From the NCBI RefSeq assembly GCF_004214935.1, contig NZ_SFCC01000026.1, positions 1-58,783 of the forward strand: a stretch of DNA of 58,783 bases, written 5' to 3'. This document shows, in pieces, positions 7,843 to 16,069 of the stretch (within the stretch, counting starts at the first letter, position 1; each line of letters starts with the position of its first letter). Position numbers and translations under genes: made by a program. The notes beneath the pieces are model-generated. The model saw nothing but the letters and a program-made list of their open reading frames with translations. It searched no databases and was not told the DNA's origin. The stretch comes from Amycolatopsis suaedae (GTDB lineage Bacteria; Actinomycetota; Actinomycetes; Mycobacteriales; Pseudonocardiaceae).

Positions 7843-9510
7843 CTAAACCTGGATCTGGCCAGCGAGCTGCTGGATCTGGATGATCACGAACTCGGCCGGC
7901 TTGAGCGGGGCGAAAGCGACGCGGATGTTCACGATGCCCTGGTCGATCGTGTTCTGCGGGTTGTTCGTCTGGTCGCAGGTGACCTTGTACGCCTCCTGCG
8001 GTGTGCGGCCCTGGAAGGCGCCCTGCCGGAACAGGTTATTCATGAACGCGCCGACGTTGAGCCGGATCGACGACCACAGCGGCTCGTCGTTGGGCTCGAA
8101 CACCACCCACTGCGTGCCGCGGTACAGGCTCTCCTCGATGAACAACGCGAGCCGCCGCACCGGCACGTACTTCCACTGGTCGGCCTTGCGGTCGTCACCG
8201 ACCAGCGTGCGAGCACCCCACACGACGTTCCCGAAGGCAGGCAGCTTGTGCAGCGCGTTGACGCCACGCGGGTTGAGCCGCCCGACCTCCAGATCGGTCA
8301 GCTCCTCGGTGAGCCGGTTGACCCCGGTCAGCCCCGCCTCGGTGCCCGCGGGCGCCTTCCACACACCACGGGTGACGTCGGTACGTGCCCAGATCCCGGC
8401 GACGACCCCGCAGGAGCCCGCCTCCCGTGCGGCGTTGTTCTGGATCGGGTCGGGGACCTCGACGCGCGGGTAGTAGATGGCAGCGTTCTTCAGCGCGTCG
8501 CCGAGGGCGGGGAACTCGGCTTTCGCCGCGTCGGAGAGGCTCTGGCCCCGGGGGGAGTCCAGGATCAGCATCGCCCGCCGGTCCAGGCAGAACTGCCCGG
8601 CCTCGGTCACGATCGATTCCGGCGAATCCTTCTGTCCCACGGCGCCGGGCAGGCACAGGATGTTGAAGATGTCGGTCTTCAACAGCTGGTACAGCCCCTC
8701 CTTCTTTTCCTCGCCCTGGGAACCGCCGCGGTAGTTGAACGCCTCCGGCGGATCACCGTCCGCGCCCCGCACGTCCTCGTCCGCGCCGACCTCGGTGTAC
8801 CAGGCGTGCTCGCCCGTCCCCTTGTCGTTCTTGAACGGGTCCTCACCGATCTTGGGCCCGTCCTTGGTGCCGACCGGCTCGTGCTGGTTGGGCATGACGT
8901 CGTCGCCGTCGAGCACCGCCACGAGACGGGAACCCGCCAGCAACTTCTTCAGGCTGGTGGCGCTCGTCGGGTCGGGGCTGACGTTGAGATAGCGCTCGGT
9001 CAGGCCGCCGGTGGCCGTGTCCCGGATCGTGAGGTTGTACACCGTCCGGGCTTCCGGAGCTTCGAGCGTGTCGTAGTCGATCCGGACGCGCAGCTTGTTG
9101 CCCCAGAGTCCCTCGCTCACGGCGGTCAGGTTCAGCGGCGCGTCCGCCGACCCCTTCTTCCCCGCCAGCGAGATCTTGGCCTTCGTCGCGAGCTTCGGCA
9201 CCGGGTCCGGGGCCGGTTCCCCCTCCTTCACCGGCGGGTTCGCGGAACGGACGATCCGGACGATCTCCGCCTCACTGCCGCCGTTCTGGTAGAAGTGGTA
9301 GACGGCGTGGCTCATCTCGCTCTGCTTGTCGAGGCCGCCGAACTCCGCCTCGTAGTCGGCGAAGCTGGTGATGTGCACCGGGCGGTCGGTCGCGCCGCGT
9401 GGCGCGGTGCCGATGAACGCGGCAATCGATGTGGGAACCCCGATGATGGTGCGAACCGCGCTCGGCAGTTCCTCGATGTACACACCGGGGTAGGTAGGAC
9501 TGATGGGCAT
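7843..9510 (-). CDS. Contractile tail sheath protein
   Basis: A 555-residue phage-tail-sheath family protein, the contractile outer cylinder of the eCIS. The N-terminus (PTYPGVYIEELPSAVRTI, then IAAFIGTAPRG) and the C-terminal domain (VVFEPNDEPLWSSIRLNV, then VAFAPLKPAEFVIIQI) are diagnostic. I chose the ATG at 9510, preceded by GGGAG, over an upstream in-frame start at 9546 because the added 12 residues are Arg-rich and family members begin MPxxYPGVYIEE. It is the first gene of the operon, transcribed away from the DUF4157 gene. Confidence 0.95.
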   Translation of the reverse strand: MPISPTYPGVYIEELPSAVRTIIGVPTSIAAFIGTAPRGATDRPVHITSFADYEAEFGGLDKQSEMSHAVYHFYQNGGSEAEIVRIVRSANPPVKEGEPAPDPVPKLATKAKISLAGKKGSADAPLNLTAVSEGLWGNKLRVRIDYDTLEAPEARTVYNLTIRDTATGGLTERYLNVSPDPTSATSLKKLLAGSRLVAVLDGDDVMPNQHEPVGTKDGPKIGEDPFKNDKGTGEHAWYTEVGADEDVRGADGDPPEAFNYRGGSQGEEKKEGLYQLLKTDIFNILCLPGAVGQKDSPESIVTEAGQFCLDRRAMLILDSPRGQSLSDAAKAEFPALGDALKNAAIYYPRVEVPDPIQNNAAREAGSCGVVAGIWARTDVTRGVWKAPAGTEAGLTGVNRLTEELTDLEVGRLNPRGVNALHKLPAFGNVVWGARTLVGDDRKADQWKYVPVRRLALFIEESLYRGTQWVVFEPNDEPLWSSIRLNVGAFMNNLFRQGAFQGRTPQEAYKVTCDQTNNPQNTIDQGIVNIRVAFAPLKPAEFVIIQIQQLAGQIQV

Positions 9511-9548
9511 GGCCTGTCTCCCTTCGCCACGCCACCTTCGGATCACCG

Positions 9549-9591
9549 CGTCACCACCGCGTCACCACGCGCGCGTGACGCGGCGGTGACG
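9549..9591. promoter_or_regulatory. 17-bp inverted repeat in the eCIS divergent promoter
   Basis: Left arm 9549-9565 (CGTCACCACCGCGTCAC) and right arm 9575-9591 (GTGACGCGGCGGTGACG) pair at 16 of 17 positions across a 9-bp spacer. Each arm contains two direct GTCAC half-sites. The element lies between the sheath start (9510) and the DUF4157 start (9630). Its position suggests an operator shared by both transcription units, but no promoter boxes or regulator are proven. Confidence 0.55.
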
Positions 9592-9629
9592 GCGCGGCGG
9601 GACCGTTCGGGCGCGGAGAGGAGATCGTC

Positions 9630-11474
9630 TTGACCGACCGCGCAGCGCCGATGCGCAAGGCCGTTCCGGCCAACCGGAATACGCCGGGACGACCACTCGA
9701 CCCCGGCGTCCGTGAGGTGATGGAGAACCGGCTCGGGCACGACTTCAGCCAGGTGCGGTTGCACGCCGACGAGTCGGCCGGAGCCCTGCGCGCGGCCGCC
9801 TACACCGTCGGCGAGGACATCGTGTTCGCCCCCGGCAACTACGCACCGGACACGCCACGCGGCGAAGCGCTGCTCACCCACGAACTGGTCCACGTGGTGC
9901 AGAACCGCTCGGGCCCCGCGGGCACGCGGGAACTCAGCCACCCCGGCGACGCGGCGGAACGGCAGGCGCACGAGATCGCCGATCGCCCGCACGCACTGCG
10001 CTCCCCCGTGCGTCCGTCCGCCCGCATCAGCCTCGCCGAGGAACAGTGGCACCGAGGATTCGCCGAGGGGGTCAAACCCGGCCCCGGCGACGTCCACGAC
10101 CTCGGCCCCGGCACCTACTTCACCGACAGTCCGGAGGTGGCAGGCGAGTACGCCGGCATGCGGGCGGGTGACAATCCCGGCGCCCGCCGGGTCATCCAGG
10201 GCCCGGTCGACCCGCACGCGCTGGGCAGAGTGCTCGACCTGACCAAGGACGCCGACTTCATGCGGGCGTACCACCAGCTGGCCGAGTACGGAAAGGTCGT
10301 CAACGAGCGTTACTGGGAGCTGTTCGACAACCACCTCACGAACAAGGGGCTGCGGCTCACCGACTACGACATCGTCATCGGCCCCGAGGGTGTGCGGGGC
10401 GGGCGGCAGATGTGTGTCCGCAACCCCGCGGTCGCGGCCAGGGTGATCGCCGCGATGTCGGCGCCGAAGCCCCAGGGCAAAGCCCCTGCCGCGAAGCCGG
10501 GTGGCTCGCGCGTGGCAGGCGTCGCCAAGGCGATCGGCCCGATGATCGCCCTGGGAATCAACAACTACCTGATGTCCCGCGAGGACGCGAAGCTCGTGCC
10601 CGGCCGGGTCGAACGTGCACTCGCGCAGCAGTCACTGCAGGAGCGGGCCGACGACCTGGTCGACCGCAACCGGCTCGGCATCGCCCGCCGCCAGCGCCGG
10701 GGCAACGCCGTGTACGTGACCGTCCGGGTCAAGCTGGTGTTCACCAACGGCATCCAGGACAGCCTGTTCGTCTCCGATCCCCGCCTCACCGAATCCGACG
10801 AGTCCGAGTTCCTGGCGCCGATCCGGATGAGCGACGACCCGCTCTTCGGCGTCGAAACCTCCGTCGGCTGGCTGACCCGGTCCGCGCTGCTCGAACCGGT
10901 GCGGACGAGCCGATCCGAGGACCTGAGCTTCCAACTGGAGGACCTGCCCGCCGGCCCGAGCACCGAACGGTCCCGGCTGGAGGCCAGGCGTACCGCCGCG
11001 CTCGCGGAGGAGGCGCGTCAGCGTTACGCGGCGGCGGGCACGCCGTCGGTGCTGGCCGATCCCCGTCAGCGGGCCAAACAGCAGGCGGAGATCACCGACC
11101 GGCTGCGCGAGCTGAACAAGGACGCTCCCGCCCCCGCCGCGACACCGGCACCCGCCCCGCGGTTGCTGCCCGGCGCGCCCGGTCCCGGTCCGGTCGAGCA
11201 GGCCGCCGCGTTCGTCGCCCAGTTCGACGCGTGGACGCGACGGCTCGCGGCGAAGGCCGAGGCGCTCGACGCCCGGCTGGGGTCGGACAACTCGCCCACA
11301 CCGCAGGAACGCCAGGCCTTCTTCACCGAGGAGGAGAGCTGGCGGCTGTCCGCGAAGTACGCGATGAACAAGTACCGGACCGACGGCCGGGAGGAAGCCG
11401 TCAACGCACTGGGCCGGGCGCTGGACACCTACGCCGCCAGGTTCGCGGCCACCCGCGGCAGGCTCGGCGGCTGA
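9630..11474 (+). CDS. DUF4157 protein with ADP-ribosyltransferase-like domain, candidate eCIS payload
   Basis: A 614-residue protein. Residues ~22-95 are the DUF4157 domain with the metallopeptidase-like HELVH at 84-88, a domain frequently encoded beside eCIS operons. Residues ~133-276 look like an ART (DUF3990-like) fold: WHRG at 140-143, GPGTYFT at 159-165, AGEYAG at 171-176, YDIVIGP near 246-252 and a closing RQMCVRNPAVAARVI segment. A hydrophobic stretch near 301-315 and a long helical, Ala/Arg-rich C-terminus follow. The start is TTG, chosen for GGAGAGGAG 7 bp upstream; the ATG at 9651 has none. It is transcribed divergently from the sheath operon. The catalytic claim is inference. Confidence 0.75.
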   Translation: MTDRAAPMRKAVPANRNTPGRPLDPGVREVMENRLGHDFSQVRLHADESAGALRAAAYTVGEDIVFAPGNYAPDTPRGEALLTHELVHVVQNRSGPAGTRELSHPGDAAERQAHEIADRPHALRSPVRPSARISLAEEQWHRGFAEGVKPGPGDVHDLGPGTYFTDSPEVAGEYAGMRAGDNPGARRVIQGPVDPHALGRVLDLTKDADFMRAYHQLAEYGKVVNERYWELFDNHLTNKGLRLTDYDIVIGPEGVRGGRQMCVRNPAVAARVIAAMSAPKPQGKAPAAKPGGSRVAGVAKAIGPMIALGINNYLMSREDAKLVPGRVERALAQQSLQERADDLVDRNRLGIARRQRRGNAVYVTVRVKLVFTNGIQDSLFVSDPRLTESDESEFLAPIRMSDDPLFGVETSVGWLTRSALLEPVRTSRSEDLSFQLEDLPAGPSTERSRLEARRTAALAEEARQRYAAAGTPSVLADPRQRAKQQAEITDRLRELNKDAPAPAATPAPAPRLLPGAPGPGPVEQAAAFVAQFDAWTRRLAAKAEALDARLGSDNSPTPQERQAFFTEEESWRLSAKYAMNKYRTDGREEAVNALGRALDTYAARFAATRGRLGG

Positions 11475-11517
11475 CTCGCCGGATGCGACCACACCGGCGG
11501 TCCGTCATAGTGGCTCT

Positions 11518-11694
11518 GTGCGCAAAGGGCTGCGATGGTTGGTCAACTGGGCCGACTGGTTCGAGATGCGGGGCGTCTACGTGCCCGGCGAGGACGCGCG
11601 GCCGGTCAACCCGTGGCGGGACTTCGGCTGGCTTCTGGTGGCCTGGATGGCCGGCCTCGGGCTGTTCATCCTTTTCTTCGCGCTCGCCGTCTGA
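11518..11694 (+). CDS. Small single-pass membrane protein
   Basis: A 58-residue open frame starting at GTG 11518. It has a basic N-terminus (RKGLRWLVNWADWFEMRG), a short polar linker with PVNPWRDFGW, and a C-terminal transmembrane segment (LLVAWMAGLGLFILFFALAV). Codon use is strongly GC3, as in real genes of this genome. There is no clear Shine-Dalgarno, and CATAGT lies about 10 bp upstream, so the message may be leaderless. I do not recognise the family. It sits 43 bp after the DUF4157 gene on the same strand, so a link to the eCIS payload is possible but unproven. Confidence 0.6.
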   Translation: MRKGLRWLVNWADWFEMRGVYVPGEDARPVNPWRDFGWLLVAWMAGLGLFILFFALAV

Positions 11695-11931
11695 GCTGTA
11701 GGGGTTCTCACCATGTGGTTACGGGTATCCCTGACACCACGATGGCATGTGTCACCCCCAGTGCAGCCCTGATCACGGATCGGCCACGGCCGTACACCAG
11801 CTCCGCTTCAACCCGCCCGGGTAGCTCGCGTCAGCCACTCGGTGCCCCCAGAGTGGAGCGGGTCGGCCAAACTACCTACGCCGAACGGCCTACCGCTGTA
11901 CCGCACAACGACCACCAGAGGAGGGGCGCCC

Positions 11932-12471
11932 GTGCGCTCGCCGCGACACCTGCTCCTCGCCTGCGCCCTGGTCGCGCTGCCGTTGACGGCCTGCTCCACG
12001 GCCGCCACCGCGCCCGCGCCCAGGCCCCTCGCCGACGGCGGCTCGCCAGCCGCCCAGGCGGCCCTCGCTCCCGGCGCGGCGATGGCCGAGTTCGGTGTGG
12101 AGCACCGGTTCGGCAGCGGGGTCAGCGTGCTGGTCGCACCGCCCCGGCTGTTCCAGCCCAGCGAGACGGCCTACCCAAAGTGCGCCAGGGCGGCGTCGTT
12201 CCAGATCGACGTGCGTAACCAGGGCAGCCAGCCGTTCCGGCTGTCCAACCTGTTTGTCTCGGCGATGGCCGGCCAGAAGGTGGCCAAGCAGCTCTACGAC
12301 GTGGCCCACGGCTACAACGGCATCGCCGACGCCACCCGCGACGTCGCCCCCGGCGACAGCGTGCGGGTCAGCCTGGCGTTCGCGCTGCCGCAGCAGCCGA
12401 CCGAGCTGCGGGTCACCGTCCGGCCCGACCCGGACGGCCAGGCCGCCGCCACCTACCGAGGTTCGGTCTAG
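11932..12471 (+). CDS. Secreted lipoprotein of unknown function
   Basis: A 179-residue protein with a lipoprotein signal: basic start (RSPRH), hydrophobic core and lipobox LTAC with Cys21, then an Ala/Pro-rich linker. The mature part is beta-rich (SVLVAPPRLF; FQIDVRNQGSQPFRLSNLFVSAM; RVSLAFALPQQPTELRVTV), reminiscent of DUF4352-like immunoglobulin-type extracellular domains. The GTG at 11932 follows GAGGAGGGG; the longer in-frame start at 11842 would bury the signal peptide. The preceding 237 bp contain no gene that I can see. Function is not known. Confidence 0.8.
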   Translation: MRSPRHLLLACALVALPLTACSTAATAPAPRPLADGGSPAAQAALAPGAAMAEFGVEHRFGSGVSVLVAPPRLFQPSETAYPKCARAASFQIDVRNQGSQPFRLSNLFVSAMAGQKVAKQLYDVAHGYNGIADATRDVAPGDSVRVSLAFALPQQPTELRVTVRPDPDGQAAATYRGSV

Positions 12472-12486
12472 GTACTGTCCTTGGGC

Positions 12487-12960
12487 ATGAGCGAGCGGCT
12501 TTCCCCCGGCGACCAGGCCCCCGACTTCACCCTTCCGGACAGCGAGGGCAACAAGGTCTCCCTCTCCGACTTCCGGGGCGGCAACGTCATCGTCTACTTC
12601 TACCCCGCCGCGGGCACACCCGGCTGCACCAAGCAGGCGTGCGACTTCCGGGACAACCTCGCCGAGCTGAACGGCGCCGGGTACCAGATCCTCGGCATCT
12701 CGCCGGACAAGCCGGAGAAGCTGGCGAAGTTCGTCGAGGCGGAGAGCCTGACGTTCCCGCTGCTGGCCGACCCGGACAAGACGGTCCTCACCCGGTGGGG
12801 TGCGTTCGGGGAGAAGAAGAACTACGGCCGCGTGGTGCAGGGCGTGATCCGCTCGACGTTCGTCGTCGACCCGGACGGCCGCATCGCGGTGGCGCAGTAC
12901 AACGTCCGCGCCACCGGCCACGTCGCCAAGCTGATCCGCGACCTCGACCTGGCAGGCTGA
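12487..12960 (+). CDS. bcp: Thiol peroxidase of the Bcp/PrxQ family
   Basis: A 157-residue peroxiredoxin that reduces hydrogen peroxide and organic peroxides with thioredoxin as donor. The active site PAAGTPGCTKQACDFRD gives peroxidatic Cys47 and resolving Cys52, the C-x4-C arrangement of the PrxQ subgroup. The ATG at 12487 was preferred to TTG 12481 because family members start MSERLSPGDxAPDF. It lies 15 bp after the lipoprotein gene and may be cotranscribed. The protein is cytoplasmic. Confidence 0.95.
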   Translation: MSERLSPGDQAPDFTLPDSEGNKVSLSDFRGGNVIVYFYPAAGTPGCTKQACDFRDNLAELNGAGYQILGISPDKPEKLAKFVEAESLTFPLLADPDKTVLTRWGAFGEKKNYGRVVQGVIRSTFVVDPDGRIAVAQYNVRATGHVAKLIRDLDLAG

Positions 12961-12979
12961 GCCCGTCCCGCCAAAGCAC

Positions 12980-13582
12980 TCAGCCGCGCAGGGCCCGCAG
13001 GTGCGGCAGCAGCGACCGCAGCGCCTGGGCGCGGTGCGAGCGCGCGTCCTTCTCCTCGGGTGCGAGCTCGGCCGACGTCCGCTCCTCGCCGTCCGGGCGG
13101 AAGATCGGGTCGTAGCCGAACCCGTTCGCCCCGCTCGGGCTGCGAACCAGCGAACCACGCCACTCGCCCCGCAGCACCGTCTCCGCCCCGTCCGGCGTGA
13201 CCAGCGCGACGGCGCAGACGAACGCCGCACCGCGCCGCTCGTCGGGCACGTCGGACAGCTGCGCGAGGACCAGCCGCAGGTTGGCCTCGTCGTCGCCGTG
13301 GCCGCCCGACCACCGCGCGGACAGCACACCCGGCATCCCGTTCAGGGCGTCCACCGCGAGCCCCGAGTCGTCGGCGACCGACGGCAGACCGGTCGCCCTG
13401 GCCGCGTCGCGGGCCTTGGCGAGCGCGTTCTCCTCGAACGTCGCACCGGTCTCCGGCGCCTCGGGGAACTCGGGGACGTCGCCGAGGCCGACGACCTCGA
13501 CCCCGGCCACGTCCTCCGCGTCGAGGATCCGCCGCAGCTCGGCGAGCTTCTTGACGTTGCGGCTGGCCAGCAGGAGCCTCAC
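12980..13582 (-). CDS. rdgB: dITP/XTP pyrophosphatase
   Basis: A 200-residue Ham1/RdgB-family enzyme that hydrolyses non-canonical purine NTPs (ITP, dITP, XTP) to monophosphates, keeping them out of nucleic acids. Hallmarks are the N-terminal SRNVKKLAELRRIL, the TFEENALAKARDAA segment, SVADDSGLAVDAL and the FGYDPIF motif. The GTG at 13582 overlaps the rph stop (GTGA), so the two are translationally coupled as in mycobacteria (Rv1340-Rv1341). It is convergent with bcp, 19 bp apart, with no obvious hairpin between. Confidence 0.96.
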   Translation of the reverse strand: MRLLLASRNVKKLAELRRILDAEDVAGVEVVGLGDVPEFPEAPETGATFEENALAKARDAARATGLPSVADDSGLAVDALNGMPGVLSARWSGGHGDDEANLRLVLAQLSDVPDERRGAAFVCAVALVTPDGAETVLRGEWRGSLVRSPSGANGFGYDPIFRPDGEERTSAELAPEEKDARSHRAQALRSLLPHLRALRG

Positions 13583-14358
13583 TTGCTCCCCTTGGACTTC
13601 TTGGCCGGCCGCGGCTCGGGCAGCTCACCCGGGTACGGCAGCGCCAGCGCCTCGTTCTGTTTGCGGGTCAGCTCGGCGCAGCCCGCCAGGGCGAGGTCGA
13701 GCATGGTGTCCAGAGTGGACCGGGTGAACGTCGCGCCCTCACCGGTACCCTGCACCTCGATCATCGTGCCCGCGTCGGTGGCGACGACGTTCATGTCCAC
13801 CTCGGCGCGAGAGTCCTCTTCGTACGGCAGGTCCAGCCTGACCCGCCCGTCCACGACACCGACGCTGATGGCCGAGACCCCGGCGGACAGCGGCTGCGGG
13901 TCGGCCAGCCGGTTCGCCGCGGCCAGCCAGGTCACCGCGTCGGCCAGCGCGACGTAACCGCCGGTGATGGCCGCCGTGCGCGTCCCGCCGTCGGCCTGGA
14001 TGACGTCGCAGTCGATCACGATGGTGTTCTCACCCAGCGCGGCGAGGTCGATGCAGGCCCGCAGCGAGCGGCCGATCAACCGGCTGATCTCGTGCGTGCG
14101 GCCACCGATCCGGCCCTTCACCGACTCCCGGTCGGACCGGCTGTTGGTCGCCGAGGGCAGCATCGCGTACTCGGCGGTCACCCAGCCGAGCCCGGATCCG
14201 GTGCGCCACCTCGGCACACCCTCCGTGACGCTGGCCGCGCACAGCACACGGGTCTGGCCGAACTCGATGAGTACCGACCCGGCCGGCCACTTCTGGAACC
14301 CGCGGGTGATGGTGACCTCACGGAGCTCGTCATCTTTCCTGCCGTCTTTTCTCACCAC
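13579..14358 (-). CDS. rph: Ribonuclease PH
   Basis: A 259-residue phosphorolytic 3'-5' exoribonuclease that trims tRNA 3' ends. It shows the conserved start RKDGRKDDELREV, then GWVTAEYAMLPSAT, RIGRSL-type RLIGRSLRACID, and IDCDVIQADGGTRTAAITG. Two adjacent GTG codons (14358 and 14355) are possible starts; I use the first. TACAGT lies 8 bp upstream and there is no Shine-Dalgarno, so it may be leaderless. The long in-frame extension upstream lies antisense to the next gene and is not considered coding. The Lys/Ser-rich tail (AKKSKGSK) is normal for actinobacteria. Confidence 0.96.
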   Translation of the reverse strand: MVRKDGRKDDELREVTITRGFQKWPAGSVLIEFGQTRVLCAASVTEGVPRWRTGSGLGWVTAEYAMLPSATNSRSDRESVKGRIGGRTHEISRLIGRSLRACIDLAALGENTIVIDCDVIQADGGTRTAAITGGYVALADAVTWLAAANRLADPQPLSAGVSAISVGVVDGRVRLDLPYEEDSRAEVDMNVVATDAGTMIEVQGTGEGATFTRSTLDTMLDLALAGCAELTRKQNEALALPYPGELPEPRPAKKSKGSK

Positions 14359-14407
14359 CCGAGCACTGTAGAGTTCAGCGGGTCGACGCCGACACTGGGG
14401 AGCACCG

Positions 14408-15256
14408 ATGAACCGGATCCGTGCCGTGACCGCCGCACTGCTCGCTGTGCTCACCGTGGGCGTACTGGCCCCGCCCGCCACCGCGGCCGACCCGGTCCAG
14501 CGCTGTGTGACCACGCTGGCCTGCACCGCCGAGGACATCGACGGGCTCAGCATGGCGCAGCGGCTGGCGCTGGTGCGTGGCCTGTCCTCGGGCCCGGCCG
14601 CGGAGCTGGTGCGGGGCAACCCGAACCGCTGGCGCAACATCGAAGGCATCATCACCTTCTTCCGCGACCGCGAGATGGGCATGCCGGGCACCTGGGTGTC
14701 CTATGTGGATGCGGGCATCGTCGAGGGCATCGAGCGAGGTATCGCCATCGCGCTCGGCCGCGGCGAGGAGACGTTCGGCAACCCGGGCGCGCCGCTGTGG
14801 GCCGCCTACCTCACCGGCCTGCGCGATGGCACCCTGCCCGGCAGGGCGGCACACGACCGGGCCTGGAGCCTCGCCGAGCAGGCGTCGACCGAGCACGGCG
14901 TCCGGCTGGCCGAACAGGTCCACGGCATCGCGCCGACGGGCGTCGAGCAGCGGTTCTTCGCCTTCTCCGAGTTCTACCGCCTGACGCTGCGCAGCAGGCC
15001 CGCGCTGCTCGACGTCGTTTCGTCCGACCCGGCCGACCCGCGCCAGGTCACGTTCCTGGACTGGTTCACCGACGTGACCAACTCCGTGCCCAGCTACCGG
15101 GGCGCCGAACTGGCCTTCGACCTGGCCGAGTTCAACCTGCCCGCCGGAACGGTCCGGACGGTCGCCCTGGGCCACGCCTACCTGCGGCACCTCTTCCCCG
15201 CCTACCTGGCTGACCTGGCCGGGGCCGAGACGGCGGACTTCGGTCAGAACTGGTAG
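14408..15256 (+). CDS. Secreted protein of unknown function
   Basis: A 282-residue protein with a Sec signal peptide (NRIRAVTAALLAVLTVGVLAP, cleavage after ATAA near residue 27). The mature part is mostly helical, with two Cys close together (RCVTTLACTAED) that could form a disulfide. No catalytic motif is recognised. CTGGGGA lies just upstream of the ATG. It is divergent from rph and its last 13 bp overlap the convergent hydrolase gene, so the two 3' ends are antisense to each other. Confidence 0.82.
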   Translation: MNRIRAVTAALLAVLTVGVLAPPATAADPVQRCVTTLACTAEDIDGLSMAQRLALVRGLSSGPAAELVRGNPNRWRNIEGIITFFRDREMGMPGTWVSYVDAGIVEGIERGIAIALGRGEETFGNPGAPLWAAYLTGLRDGTLPGRAAHDRAWSLAEQASTEHGVRLAEQVHGIAPTGVEQRFFAFSEFYRLTLRSRPALLDVVSSDPADPRQVTFLDWFTDVTNSVPSYRGAELAFDLAEFNLPAGTVRTVALGHAYLRHLFPAYLADLAGAETADFGQNW

Positions 15257-16014
15257 ACCGAGCCCCGCTCGGCCAGCTCGGCCCGGTCGCCGACGACGCC
15301 ACGCGCCTCGGCGAGGATCGCGGCACGGTCGGTCCACGGCGCGATGTGGGTGAGCAGCAGCCGCTTCGCTCCGGCACGCCGCGCCAGCTCACCCGCCTGG
15401 ACGCCGGACAGGTGCACGTCCGCCGGCCGGTCCGCCGCGTCGGTCCAGGACGCCTCGCAGAGCAGGACGTCGGCGTCGCGGGCCAGGTCGTCGAGTGTCG
15501 CGCACGGGCCGGTGTCCCCGCTGTAGGCCAGGATGCTGCCGCCGTGCTCGATCCGCAGCCCGAACGCCTCGGTGGGGTGCGCGACCTCGGCCGCGGTCAC
15601 GGTGAACGGCCCGATCCGCAGGCTGCCGGTGGTCAGCGTGGCGAAGTCGTAGGTGTCCGAGAGGTCGGTCGTCTCCCGCTCGGCCGGGTTCGGCGCGTAG
15701 GCGTTGGCCAGCCGCCACGGCGCGTCCACCGGGGCGTAGAGCGGCAGGCGGACGGGCCTGCGGTCATACGGCGGCGCCGGATGGTAGCGGCGGAGCACGG
15801 TCAGTGCGGTGACGTCGGCGCAGTGGTCGGGATGCAGGTGCGACAGCAGCAGGGCGTCCAGGTCGAACGGGTCCCGCTCCGCCTGCAGGGCGGCCAGCAC
15901 GCCGTTGCCGAACTCCAGCCCCAGCACGAAACCGTCGGCCTCGATCAGGTAACCGGAGGCCGGTGAGTTGGGCCCGGGCACGCTGCCCGAGCAACCGAGG
16001 ATCGTCAACCGCAC
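15244..16014 (-). CDS. Metallo-beta-lactamase-fold hydrolase (Rv1339-like, possible cyclic nucleotide phosphodiesterase)
   Basis: A 256-residue MBL-fold protein with the zinc motif HLHPDH (H59, H61, D63, H64), later metal ligands in EVAHPTEAFG, YSGDTG and the closing LLLTHIAPW. It is the positional and sequence counterpart of mycobacterial Rv1339, reported as an atypical class II cAMP phosphodiesterase; the substrate here is therefore inferred. The GTG at 16014 gives the normal N-terminus RLTILGCSGSVPGPN; the upstream extension is rejected. It follows murI by 55 bp on the same strand. Confidence 0.88.
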   Translation of the reverse strand: MRLTILGCSGSVPGPNSPASGYLIEADGFVLGLEFGNGVLAALQAERDPFDLDALLLSHLHPDHCADVTALTVLRRYHPAPPYDRRPVRLPLYAPVDAPWRLANAYAPNPAERETTDLSDTYDFATLTTGSLRIGPFTVTAAEVAHPTEAFGLRIEHGGSILAYSGDTGPCATLDDLARDADVLLCEASWTDAADRPADVHLSGVQAGELARRAGAKRLLLTHIAPWTDRAAILAEARGVVGDRAELAERGSVYQF

Positions 16015-16069
16015 CCGGAGCACTCTGCCATGCACGCAGGCGTGGCGCTGACGACGTGTGGCGGTCACC

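Noticed and set aside
6073..9633. 1186-residue plus-strand open frame
   Set aside because: Antisense shadow of the sheath, tube and Pro-rich genes caused by high GC3; composition is Arg/Pro/Gln/His-rich without domains. Similar long frames at 3031-5409, 33816-35882, 43939-45918 and 43676-45796 were rejected for the same reason.
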